This document shows positions 1 to 6,542 of a DNA stretch of 12,129 bases, in pieces; the first letter of the stretch is position 1, and each line of letters opens with the position of its first letter. Both the position numbers and the translations under genes were made by a program. This stretch comes from Cocleimonas sp. GTDB lineage: Bacteria > Pseudomonadota > Gammaproteobacteria > Thiotrichales > Thiotrichaceae. The stretch covers positions 1 to 12,129 of the forward strand of contig JAGLBQ010000050.1 in assembly GCA_023146675.1 (NCBI GenBank), written 5' to 3'. Below the pieces are notes generated by a model, which was given only the letters and a program-made list of their open reading frames with translations, was not told where the DNA came from and did not search any database.

Positions 1-208
1 GGCAATCAAACGAATCCTGCGTAGTAAGGCAAATTTTGGCATTCTAGAGGGGTTTCTCTCCGAGCTATTATTTGAGGATATTCACATCCTTGATGTATTG
101 GAAAGTAATAAAGATAGCAAGCGTGATAAATTTAACCGTCTTGATATTAAGGTCAAGGATGCTAATGGCGATATTATTCCTTACAGGTTCCTTAATCTTC
201 TTGTTTAA
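1..208 (+). pseudogene. Rpn-family PD-(D/E)XK nuclease/transposase, truncated fragment
   Basis: An open frame enters from the left edge (codons in phase with base 2) and stops at TAA 206-208. It reads through segments such as ILEGFLSELL, EDIHILDVLE and DKFNRLDIKVKDANGDII. These match what I know of the N-terminal half of the Rpn / PDDEXK_2 family (recombination-promoting nuclease, often annotated as transposase). In that family the stretch after 'NGDII' should continue into the catalytic E-x-Q strand and a long C-terminal part. Here it runs instead into PYRFLNLLV and a stop, so the first catalytic Asp (in RLDIKV) is present but the rest of the active site is missing. The break lies near base 178. 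The end overlaps the convergent AAA gene by 17 bases. I infer a non-functional remnant left by a deletion. The family call is from memory of its motifs and the upstream part lies outside the window. Confidence 0.6.
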
Positions 209-2324
209 CCTGATGCGTCATAAATCCAATTTCTTTAAACGCGCCATATTGCTTGAACTTAATTTCTCGCATTAGCGCTTCTAGCAAGTATTCTGCCGTC
301 ATTTCTTTTGTTGAAAAACGATTTTGTCGCAGAGCTGTGGCAAAGTCTCCAGGAGTGATGCCTTGTAAAGCGCGTACTTTATTTTTAAAGGTCTTTTCAT
401 CTTTGATGGGATCACTACCAGCATCTGCTAATGTTTGTTGAAATAGCACCCATGCCTGAGCTGCCTTTAAGTAATCAAATTTAACTTTCAGATCAAAACG
501 ACGCAGTGATGCTTGATCTAATACTTCCATCAAATTGGTGGTACAAAAGAAGAGTCCCTCAAATTGTTCCATTTGTGTTAGGAGCTCATTTACTTGTGTA
601 ACTTCCCATGATTCACGTGAGAGAGTGCGATCTCGCAAAAAACTATCGGCTTCATCAAGCAACAAAATAGATTGATCATATTTAGCTTGTTCAAACATAT
701 TACAAATATTGCGCTCTGTCATACCTATATAAGGGTCAAGCAAATCTGATGCACGTTTAATCAATAGTGGTTTTTCCAGCACATTAGCAAGCTGATGTAC
801 AAATTCACTTTTACCAGTACCCGATGGACCATAAAAGCAAAAGGTACCCTTTAGGCTTTTCTTCAAGCCTGTTTGCAAGCCTGCTAAATCATAATCAGGA
901 TTTACACCTTCTAGGCGATACGTTAGAACACTAGGGTGTGGATTGGATAAATTTTTATCATAACCCATTGCATTTAACGTATTGCTCAGGATACGCTCCA
1001 TACTTGCTTCAATCTGTATTTGTTGTTTTTCGCCTAGCGCTTTTACCACATTAACGGCACGTGAGATGAGCGCAGGGGCGAGGCTTTCATTGTTTGAAAT
1101 TTTATCAATCCATGCTTCGCTAACGGATAAATCTCCGACATGCTTTTTAATAATATGAAAGCGGGTACTTTTAGGCGGTATTTTTAGCTCTACAATATAG
1201 TCAAAGCGGCGAATAATGGCTTCATCAATATGACTGATTACATTAGAAACCCACAGAGTAGGGAGCTGGTTGCTCTCCAAAATATGATTTAATGAACCCT
1301 TTTTAGCATTGGTGCTAGTGCGGATACCAAAGCGTTCCATACTGCCATCGCGAATAAAAGCATCCTCAATTTCGTCAAATAGAATCAGGGTGTTTTTTTT
1401 ACGCTTCAAGACTTGTAGGCAAAGGCGATAAGAATCCATGCGCGAAGAATGATCTTCATCATCATAATAATTACTGCTAACAACATCAGCAGAAACCTCG
1501 TATAACTGCATTTTTAATGAAGTCGCAAGTGTGCGTACCATTTCAGTTTTACCTGTTCCTGGTACGCCATAAATAAGTACATTAACGCCTTTTCTGCTTT
1601 CTTTGCTGCTGATTTCTAGATAGCGGTGTAGTAGCTGATAATCATTTTGCAAGTGTTTAAAGTCATCAGGTTGCAGGGTTGATTTTTTACCAGGTGCAAA
1701 AAAGCGTGTTAATGACTTCATCATATCAGGCTGACTGTCATCCAGAAGCACCTCACCCATATCGCCAATGGTAGCGAGTTGATAAAACAATTGCCCTGTA
1801 TCGCGTGACAGACGTGCTAATCCAGTGCGATATAACAAGCCATCAGAAGATAATGCTTTACGTACTTTAGTTGTATTAATGTCTAAAATAACAGCTAATG
1901 CATTGATGATATTAGCAGAGGATAAAGAGCCTAAAATCTCGGTTACATTTTCAATCTCACGTACCGTATTGAGTATCATGCAAAATGACAACAGCTCTTT
2001 TTCCGCTGTATTCATGCCAATTAGGTCAGCAAGCTTATCCATATTATTAAATAAGGGGCCTTGCTTAATATTGATTAATGCTGCATTTTTTTTATGCAAC
2101 GGCTTCAAGAGTTTGCGCAATTTTTTCTTTTTCAGCCTATCATCTTCATATTTTTCAATCAGATGCTCAAGACCAATAAAGGTTAATACTTTATCGTATT
2201 CTTCTAGACCATAACCCATACTCATTAGTGTATAGCCACGTAAATCTATCAGTGTGCGTAATATCCAACGTTCAATAATGGGGCGGTATTGTTCAGATGT
2301 TTCGGGGAAATAATTATTTGCCAT
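192..2324 (-). CDS. Tandem AAA+ ATPase of unknown function
   Basis: This 710-residue protein has two AAA+ modules. Module 1 has Walker A GVPGTGKT (253-260), Walker B LILFDEIE (313-320), a sensor-1 Asn at 361 and Arg-finger-like RRFD (372-375). Module 2 has GPSGTGKS (499-506), LLLDEAD (554-560), Asn597 and RRFD (608-611). About 240 N-terminal residues are mostly helical with a Lys-rich stretch (64-79) and no recognisable domain. There is no signal peptide or membrane segment, so it should be cytoplasmic. Both modules keep Walker A, Walker B and Arg residues, so both could hydrolyse ATP. Module 2 resembles the Cdc48/SpoVK-like 'classic' AAA group, while module 1 is more divergent. Proteobacterial genomes often carry such proteins annotated only as AAA family ATPase; a remodelling or unfoldase role is inference. 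The ATG at 2322-2324 has no clear Shine-Dalgarno sequence. The gene is apparently monocistronic, and its 3' end overlaps the broken nuclease gene. Confidence 0.9.
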   Translation of the reverse strand: MANNYFPETSEQYRPIIERWILRTLIDLRGYTLMSMGYGLEEYDKVLTFIGLEHLIEKYEDDRLKKKKLRKLLKPLHKKNAALINIKQGPLFNNMDKLADLIGMNTAEKELLSFCMILNTVREIENVTEILGSLSSANIINALAVILDINTTKVRKALSSDGLLYRTGLARLSRDTGQLFYQLATIGDMGEVLLDDSQPDMMKSLTRFFAPGKKSTLQPDDFKHLQNDYQLLHRYLEISSKESRKGVNVLIYGVPGTGKTEMVRTLATSLKMQLYEVSADVVSSNYYDDEDHSSRMDSYRLCLQVLKRKKNTLILFDEIEDAFIRDGSMERFGIRTSTNAKKGSLNHILESNQLPTLWVSNVISHIDEAIIRRFDYIVELKIPPKSTRFHIIKKHVGDLSVSEAWIDKISNNESLAPALISRAVNVVKALGEKQQIQIEASMERILSNTLNAMGYDKNLSNPHPSVLTYRLEGVNPDYDLAGLQTGLKKSLKGTFCFYGPSGTGKSEFVHQLANVLEKPLLIKRASDLLDPYIGMTERNICNMFEQAKYDQSILLLDEADSFLRDRTLSRESWEVTQVNELLTQMEQFEGLFFCTTNLMEVLDQASLRRFDLKVKFDYLKAAQAWVLFQQTLADAGSDPIKDEKTFKNKVRALQGITPGDFATALRQNRFSTKEMTAEYLLEALMREIKFKQYGAFKEIGFMTHQVKQED

Positions 2325-2365
2325 AGGGGTTTAGTCATATGTTAGTTATTCTTTGAGTGATTGTT

Positions 2366-2396
2366 ATTATAGAGCAATCAAGAAAAATACTATCAA
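2366..2396 (-). promoter_or_regulatory. Putative sigma-70 promoter for the AAA+ ATPase gene
   Basis: Read on the minus strand there is TTGATA (2391-2396) and a perfect TATAAT (2366-2371), about 42 bases ahead of the start codon. The spacer is 19 bases, longer than the optimal 17, so the promoter is probably modest. Confidence 0.4.
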
Positions 2397-2554
2397 TTTA
2401 TATTGGAATGGTTGTTGAAAATAATCTATTCCATGCTGTGCTTTATCAACGATAATTTCTAAAACAGGCGATAACAAAAAAAGTGCAAACTATTTTTGCG
2501 GAAGTTTCTCTTTAGATTTTCAGTATAATCTCATCCACACATGATTTGCGCTTG

Positions 2555-2582
2555 ATGCAACCATCCAATCATGCAACTATCC
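2555..2582. repeat. 12-base direct repeat, 16-base period
   Basis: ATGCAACCATCC (2555-2566) and ATGCAACTATCC (2571-2582) match at 11 of 12 positions and are separated by AATC. They lie just upstream of the TATAAT at 2603-2608, roughly where an activator would bind a promoter that lacks a -35. The regulatory role is inference; the repeat itself is plain in the sequence. Confidence 0.6.
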
Positions 2583-2602
2583 GCGCTCTATAAAAACAAC
2601 GG

Positions 2603-2608
2603 TATAAT
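2603..2608 (+). promoter_or_regulatory. Possible -10 box for rhlE
   Basis: Perfect TATAAT about 220 bases ahead of rhlE. No recognisable -35 lies 16-18 bases upstream, so it is either activator-dependent (see the direct repeats at 2555-2582) or fortuitous in AT-rich DNA. The second TATAAT at 2524-2529 is an equally plausible alternative. Confidence 0.25.
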
Positions 2609-2828
2609 GGTAATAGAGATGAGCGAGCAAAAAATGTTGAGTAGTGAAAATACATTAAACGATTTATGTTAAATACTATGATTGAAGTAGCTAAAAGAAA
2701 AAGCTTGCGAGGGTCTTTGACAGATAGTGTTCTGAGATTCTGGGAATGAAAGAACTACCTGTAAATATTACGATCAGTACAGTATTGCTAAAAATAGTAA
2801 AGCATCTTAAAACAAATAAGGTTGATAT

Positions 2829-4211
2829 ATGACATTTTCCTCTCTCGGTCTTGCCGAGTCATTATTACGCGCTGTTAAAGAGCAGGGCTATGATAAACCA
2901 ACCCCGATTCAAGCACAGGGGATTCCTGTTGTGTTGCAGGGCAAGGATATTATGGCTGCGGCGCAAACGGGGACAGGTAAAACGGCAAGTTTCACCTTGC
3001 CTTTATTGCATCGTTTATCGCAGGGGCGCAAGGTTGGAGTTAATCAGGCGCGAGCTTTGGTATTAACGCCAACGCGTGAACTAGCGGCGCAAGTTGAGGC
3101 TAGTATTACTACTTATGGAAAATATATGCCGCTGACTTCTATGGTTGTTTATGGTGGTGTAAAAATCAATCCACAAATGATGCGCTTACGCAAGGGGACG
3201 GATATTCTGGTGGCAACGCCAGGTCGCTTGCTTGATCTTTATAGTAAAAATGCAGTGAAGTTTGATCATTTAGAGGTGTTGGTACTAGATGAAGCGGATC
3301 GTATGCTGGATATGGGATTTATCCATGATATTCGCAAAATTATCGCGTTATTACCTAAAAAACGTCAGACTTTACTTTTTTCAGCCACTTTTTCTGCAAA
3401 AATTCGCACATTGGCAGAAGGCTTGTTGCAAAAGCCTGTCATGATCGAAGTAAGCCCAAGAAATACCGCTGCTAAAACGGTGAAGCAGGCCGTATTTGAG
3501 GTGGATAAAAGTCAAAAATCAGCGTTATTGAGTCATATAGTGCGCAATAATGATTGGCAACAAGTCTTAGTTTTTATGCGTACTAAGCATGGGGCTAACC
3601 GTTTAGTAAAGCGTTTGGATAAGGATGGTTTACGTGCTGCTGCTATCCACGGCAATAAAACACAGAATGCACGTACAAGGGCATTGGCTGATTTTAAATC
3701 TGGTAAAGTACGTGTTTTGGTCGCTACGGATATTGCTGCGCGTGGGATTGATATTATTGATTTACCGCATGTGGTTAATTTTGAATTGCCTAATATATCG
3801 GAGGATTATATTCATCGTATTGGTCGTACAGGGCGTGCGGGTTCAGAAGGCGAGGCGATTTCTTTAGTGAGTGCAGATGAGGTGGAGCTACTTCAGGATA
3901 TTGAAAATCTGATAGGTCAAACATTAGTGCGTGAGCAAGAGGTGGGTTTTGTACCTAGTCATAACGTACCATTGACTAAATTCAACCCAAATGCAAAGCC
4001 TAACAAGGTAAATAAGCCTAAAAAACCAAAGAAATCTAAGCAAGTTTATAACAATTCAGAGCAAGGTAATAAAAAAAGACCACAGAGAAATAATGATAGT
4101 CGCAAGAAAAAATCTGCAGGAGGGGATAGTACAGAAAAGAAAGAGCCTATAAGTAGGAAGCCGCGTCGTGCTTTGCGTCCAAAGGGAGTCGGTGCTAAAC
4201 CCAAGAGATAA
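2829..4211 (+). CDS. rhlE: ATP-dependent RNA helicase, RhlE type (DEAD box)
   Basis: A 460-residue DEAD-box helicase that unwinds short RNA duplexes using ATP; RhlE proteins act in ribosome assembly and RNA turnover in the cytoplasm. All signature motifs are intact: Q motif (GYDKPTPIQ, 20-28), motif I AQTGTGKT (45-52), Ia PTRELAAQ (81-88), TPGRLLD (130-136), DEAD (154-157), SAT (185-187), ATDIAARGID (299-308) and HRIGRTGRAG (329-338). The start MTFSSLGL and the RMLDMGF extension after DEAD are typical of RhlE. The last 80 residues (about 381-460) are rich in Lys, Asn, Pro and Arg and look disordered, as expected for the RNA-binding tail. The ATG is preceded by AAGG (2818-2821) at 7 bases. It is transcribed alone and ends against the convergent cold-shock gene. 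Assignment to RhlE rather than another DEAD-box paralogue rests on these features from memory. Confidence 0.93.
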   Translation: MTFSSLGLAESLLRAVKEQGYDKPTPIQAQGIPVVLQGKDIMAAAQTGTGKTASFTLPLLHRLSQGRKVGVNQARALVLTPTRELAAQVEASITTYGKYMPLTSMVVYGGVKINPQMMRLRKGTDILVATPGRLLDLYSKNAVKFDHLEVLVLDEADRMLDMGFIHDIRKIIALLPKKRQTLLFSATFSAKIRTLAEGLLQKPVMIEVSPRNTAAKTVKQAVFEVDKSQKSALLSHIVRNNDWQQVLVFMRTKHGANRLVKRLDKDGLRAAAIHGNKTQNARTRALADFKSGKVRVLVATDIAARGIDIIDLPHVVNFELPNISEDYIHRIGRTGRAGSEGEAISLVSADEVELLQDIENLIGQTLVREQEVGFVPSHNVPLTKFNPNAKPNKVNKPKKPKKSKQVYNNSEQGNKKRPQRNNDSRKKKSAGGDSTEKKEPISRKPRRALRPKGVGAKPKR

Positions 4212-4223
4212 TGATTAGCCCAT

Positions 4224-4261
4224 AAAAAAAGAGCAAAAACCTTATGGCTTTGCTCTTTTTT
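4224..4261. terminator. Bidirectional intrinsic terminator between rhlE and csp
   Basis: A hairpin with arms GAGCAAA (4231-4237) and TTTGCTC (4249-4255) is extended by A7 on the left (4224-4230) and T6 on the right (4256-4261). On the plus strand it lies 12 bases after the rhlE stop and ends in a U tract. On the minus strand the A run gives a U tract too, so it can also end the cold-shock transcript. Confidence 0.85.
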
Positions 4262-4262
4262 A

Positions 4263-4292
4263 TAAGTCCAAATAAATGAATAGTTGGACTTA
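4263..4292. terminator. Second inverted repeat after the cold-shock gene
   Basis: TAAGTCCAA (4263-4271) and TTGGACTTA (4284-4292) form a perfect 9-bp stem with a 12-base loop, 17 bases beyond the csp stop on the minus strand. There is no U tract directly after it, so it may shape or protect the 3' end of the csp mRNA rather than terminate alone. Confidence 0.45.
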
Positions 4293-4309
4293 AATATCGT
4301 TTGTGGCTA

Positions 4310-4516
4310 TTAAAGCGCTACGATGTTCTCTGCTTGAGGACCTTTTTGTCCTTCTGTTACAGTGAACTCAACTTTTTGCCCTTCAGTTAAAGTTTTGAAA
4401 CCATCGCCAGAAATTGCACTGAAATGAGCGAAAACATCAGGTCCAGATTCTTGCTCGATAAACCCAAATCCTTTCGCTTCGTTGAACCACTTAACGGTTC
4501 CAGTAGTAGTAGACAT
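4310..4516 (-). CDS. Cold-shock domain protein (CspA/CspE family)
   Basis: A 68-residue single cold-shock domain that binds single-stranded RNA and DNA and melts RNA secondary structure. It begins MSTTTGTVKWFNEAKGFGFI; the RNP1 motif is KGFGFI (15-20) and RNP2 is VFAHF (28-32). It ends GPQAENIVAL, the usual family C-terminus, and the length is typical. The reading frame is open 27 bases further upstream, but the ATG at 4514-4516 is chosen because it fits the family N-terminus and follows AGGA. The gene is monocistronic with its own strong promoter at 4612-4639 and a leader of about 90 nucleotides containing alternative hairpins, as often seen in cold-inducible csp genes. Which Csp paralogue this is, and whether it is cold-induced, cannot be told from sequence. 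Confidence 0.95.
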   Translation of the reverse strand: MSTTTGTVKWFNEAKGFGFIEQESGPDVFAHFSAISGDGFKTLTEGQKVEFTVTEGQKGPQAENIVAL

Positions 4517-4527
4517 GTATAGAAATA

Positions 4528-4531
4528 TCCT
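4528..4531 (-). promoter_or_regulatory. Ribosome binding site fixing the csp start
   Basis: AGGA on the minus strand, 11 bases from the ATG at 4514-4516. It lies downstream of the alternative in-frame start nine codons earlier and therefore favours the shorter 68-residue product. Confidence 0.6.
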
Positions 4532-4550
4532 AATTTTATTCAAAAGTAAT

Positions 4551-4576
4551 GCTAACTTCGTATGAAGTCAGTTAGC
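4551..4576 (-). promoter_or_regulatory. Structured element in the csp 5' leader
   Basis: Two hairpins can form in the csp mRNA leader. One pairs GCTAACT with AGTTAGC (4551-4557 with 4570-4576, 7 bp, 12-base loop). The other pairs ACTTC with GAAGT (4555-4559 with 4564-4568, 5 bp, 4-base loop). They compete for 4555-4557. The inner stem can instead stack on a shorter GCTA/TAGC stem with a bulge. A temperature-responsive function is inference. Confidence 0.45.
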
Positions 4577-4611
4577 CAAAAAGTACAAATTATGCTCTTC
4601 AACTAAGGCGA

Positions 4612-4639
4612 ATTATATAGAGCTTATCTGGCTAGTCAA
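4612..4639 (-). promoter_or_regulatory. Sigma-70 promoter for the cold-shock gene
   Basis: On the minus strand TTGACT (4634-4639) and a perfect TATAAT (4612-4617) are separated by 16 bases. Transcription should start near 4605, giving a leader of about 90 nucleotides. It is among the best promoter matches in the window. Confidence 0.8.
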
Positions 4640-4690
4640 TAAATACCTGATAACTGAGTATGCATTACACAGTTTTTGAAGGGTTGTTGT

Positions 4691-5527
4691 TTAATACTTA
4701 CCCTCTTTTTTCATTTTTGCGATACGCTGTCTGGCTAGTGCCGCTGCTTTCGTTCTTGGAAAGTAACGATTTACATCTTCTAGCGCACGGCGTGCATAAA
4801 CCCAGTTTTTCAACTCATAAAAACTAAAGCCGAGTTTGATAGCTGCATCGGGGGCTTTTTCACTTTTTTTATAGCGTTGCAAGACTTTTACAAATTCATC
4901 TACTGCTCCCGTGTAGTTTTTTTGTGAGTACATGACTTCACCTATCCAGTATTGTGAATTAGCGGCTAATGGGCTTGCAGGATACTTCGTTATATAGTTA
5001 CGAAATGCTCGGATCGCAATGCTAGGTTGTGCATTTACATTTTTATAGGCTTGATTGTAAGCTATCTTTTCTTGTTGTGTTGGATTACGAGTTTTACGGG
5101 GCGGTATTTTTACAACCTCTGCTTTGCCAGTTAATTTTGCTTTAGGTTTTTCTTGTGTTTGAGTTGGAGCTTTGATCGGCAATTTTTTATTTTTGGCTTT
5201 TACTTGAGCATTAGGTTTTTTAGGGACACTTTGGGTTGCTTGAGTGGCTTGCTTTTTGGTAATGATATAAATACGTTTAGACAATCCATCGATGCGTGCA
5301 TCTACGCCAAGAAAATTATTTTTTTGCGTTTTTTTGAGATTTTCAATCGTATGTTGTAAGTATTCATTTTCGCCACGTAAAGTACGGACATCCTTTCCCA
5401 GTGCATCAATCCGTTGGAATAATTCAAGTAATGCTTCGCTATTGTCTCTTGCTTGTACTGGGGTGATAAATAATAAGCTTAAAAGTAAAGGGAGGAGTAA
5501 GCTATTTTTCAATTGGGGTATATTCAT
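4691..5527 (-). CDS. cpoB: Cell division coordinator CpoB (YbgF), TPR protein of the Tol-Pal system
   Basis: A 278-residue periplasmic protein. In E. coli CpoB binds TolA and PBP1B-LpoB and coordinates peptidoglycan synthesis with outer-membrane constriction. It has a signal peptide (1-26, hydrophobic core LLLPLLLSLLF, likely cleavage after VQA), then an N-terminal coiled coil (about 30-90) that serves for trimerisation in the family. A Lys/Pro/Gln-rich linker (about 91-148) follows, then tetratricopeptide repeats (about 153-275) with typical segments such as YNQAYKN, YWIGEVMYSQKNYTGAV and AIKLGFSFYELKNW. It is the last gene of the tol-pal cluster, 169 bases after pal, a gap holding a 12-bp hairpin close to its start. 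No clear Shine-Dalgarno sequence precedes the ATG. No U-tract terminator is evident after the stop, so readthrough into csp is possible. Confidence 0.93.
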   Translation of the reverse strand: MNIPQLKNSLLLPLLLSLLFITPVQARDNSEALLELFQRIDALGKDVRTLRGENEYLQHTIENLKKTQKNNFLGVDARIDGLSKRIYIITKKQATQATQSVPKKPNAQVKAKNKKLPIKAPTQTQEKPKAKLTGKAEVVKIPPRKTRNPTQQEKIAYNQAYKNVNAQPSIAIRAFRNYITKYPASPLAANSQYWIGEVMYSQKNYTGAVDEFVKVLQRYKKSEKAPDAAIKLGFSFYELKNWVYARRALEDVNRYFPRTKAAALARQRIAKMKKEGKY

Positions 5528-5551
5528 AATAGAAAAGCTCGCAGAGTTGGT

Positions 5552-5581
5552 TAAAATAGAGAATCTAGGTTCTCTATTTTA
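5552..5581 (-). terminator. Hairpin between pal and cpoB, possible attenuator
   Basis: TAAAATAGAGAA (5552-5563) and TTCTCTATTTTA (5570-5581) form a perfect 12-bp stem with a 6-base loop. In the minus-strand transcript it follows pal by about 115 bases and lies 24 bases ahead of the cpoB ATG. The outer arm is U-rich, as in a weak intrinsic terminator, and the stem is mostly A-U. It could reduce cpoB transcription relative to pal, or mark the pal mRNA 3' end. Confidence 0.55.
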
Positions 5582-5696
5582 TACAAATTAAGTTCACTAT
5601 GAAGAGTGGTAGTTGACGAATTGGAGCTTTTTTCTTCATGATGAAATGTTAACTTTGAATATTTATATAGAATTCAAGTAGTAAAAAATCTATAAC

Positions 5697-6470
5697 TTAG
5701 TAGGTTACGTAGTTAATTTCTACTCTGCGGTTTTTACTCCATGCGGTATTATCATGAGATGGAACTAATGGCTTTTCTTCACCGAAAGCAACATTTTCCA
5801 TTTGCTCAGATCCTACATTTTTGAAGGATAAATATTGCCTGACGGTCTCGGCACGACGCTCTGATAGGGCAACATTATACTCGCGTGAACCACGCTCATC
5901 AGCATGACCTTCTAGTCGAATTCGCATTTCTGGGTAATTTGCAAGCAACTCTGCGTGAGCAGCGAGTATAGGTTTATACTTCTCAAGGATGGTTGCTTGG
6001 TCATAATCAAAGTAGATAACACGCTGTGCTAATATGCTATTAGGGTTTTTAATATCTGCTGGAGTAAGTGGTTTGTTTTTTCCTTCAGCCATTAAAGCGT
6101 CTATAGCAGATTGAATTTCTGCATCAATAGCAGCTTGTGAATCTGGGTCAACCCCAAATCCTTGTGACTGTGCGCCACCACTTTTGCCACTGTCCATACC
6201 AAGATCTTTTGTATCGATGCCCTGAGAGTTAAAGCCATCTGTTGAAGCACTTCCGCCGCCTCCACCACCGCCAATGAGTCTTTCTTTGCCAGCAAGATCT
6301 TTACCAGAAAAGTCTTGACCACGATTACTACCGCTTTTATTGACGGTTGTTGTGGTCATTCTGTTTTTCTTATCTGATTTTTTATTTTGAAGCTGAGAAC
6401 ATCCCGCAAGAGTCAATGCGCTAATCAAAAGAGGTAGAAGATAAATTTGTGCCCGCGTTGCTTGTTTCAT
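5697..6470 (-). CDS. pal: Peptidoglycan-associated lipoprotein Pal
   Basis: A 257-residue outer-membrane lipoprotein that binds peptidoglycan and TolB/TolA to keep the outer membrane attached during division. The lipobox LAGC places the lipidated Cys at 24. The OmpA-like domain spans about 145-256, with VIYFDYDQATI, the peptidoglycan-binding EGHADERGSREYN (188-199) and NRRVEINY (247-254) all intact. Between them is an unusually long region (about 25-140) rich in Gly, Ser, Asp and Lys, including seven Gly in a row (67-73). E. coli Pal is much shorter (about 173 residues), so the excess is in this tether. An in-frame TTG lies five codons upstream, but the ATG at 6468-6470 has a strong Shine-Dalgarno sequence six bases away, which the TTG start would overlap. 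It follows tolB by 72 bases. Confidence 0.95.
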   Translation of the reverse strand: MKQATRAQIYLLPLLISALTLAGCSQLQNKKSDKKNRMTTTTVNKSGSNRGQDFSGKDLAGKERLIGGGGGGGSASTDGFNSQGIDTKDLGMDSGKSGGAQSQGFGVDPDSQAAIDAEIQSAIDALMAEGKNKPLTPADIKNPNSILAQRVIYFDYDQATILEKYKPILAAHAELLANYPEMRIRLEGHADERGSREYNVALSERRAETVRQYLSFKNVGSEQMENVAFGEEKPLVPSHDNTAWSKNRRVEINYVTY

Positions 6471-6476
6471 TGTTAC

Positions 6477-6482
6477 TTCCTT
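6477..6482 (-). promoter_or_regulatory. Ribosome binding site fixing the pal start
   Basis: AAGGAA on the minus strand, six bases ahead of ATG 6468-6470. It overlaps the codons after the upstream in-frame TTG, which makes that TTG an unlikely start. Confidence 0.75.
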
Positions 6483-6542
6483 CAAGTTTTAAATATAGGT
6501 GTGATGTTCAAGTTATACTTTATTAGTGTGACTGAGTATAGC

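Larger units (their letters stand above)
2325..2828. other. 504-base gene-free region between the AAA gene and rhlE
   Basis: Divergent intergenic region. It holds the minus-strand promoter candidate at 2366-2396. On the plus strand it has two perfect TATAAT hexamers (2524-2529 and 2603-2608), neither with a good -35 at standard spacing, and a 12-base direct repeat (2555-2582). A TTGACA at 2717-2722 lacks a matching -10. Two tiny open frames (2619-2672, 17 codons; 2678-2749, 23 codons) have no convincing ribosome site and I do not call them genes. No strong hairpin or tRNA is visible. If rhlE is transcribed from either TATAAT it has a leader longer than 200 nucleotides. Confidence 0.6.

Noticed and set aside
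1825..2214. 129-codon plus-strand frame inside the AAA gene
   Set aside because: Shadow frame opposite a strongly supported coding sequence, with no ribosome site or recognisable motif.
2717..2722. Perfect TTGACA ahead of rhlE
   Set aside because: No -10-like hexamer at 16-18 bases; the sequence there is CTGGGA or similar.
5637..5665. AT-rich stretch between pal and cpoB examined for a cpoB promoter
   Set aside because: TTGAAT and TATAAA-like words occur but not at workable spacing.
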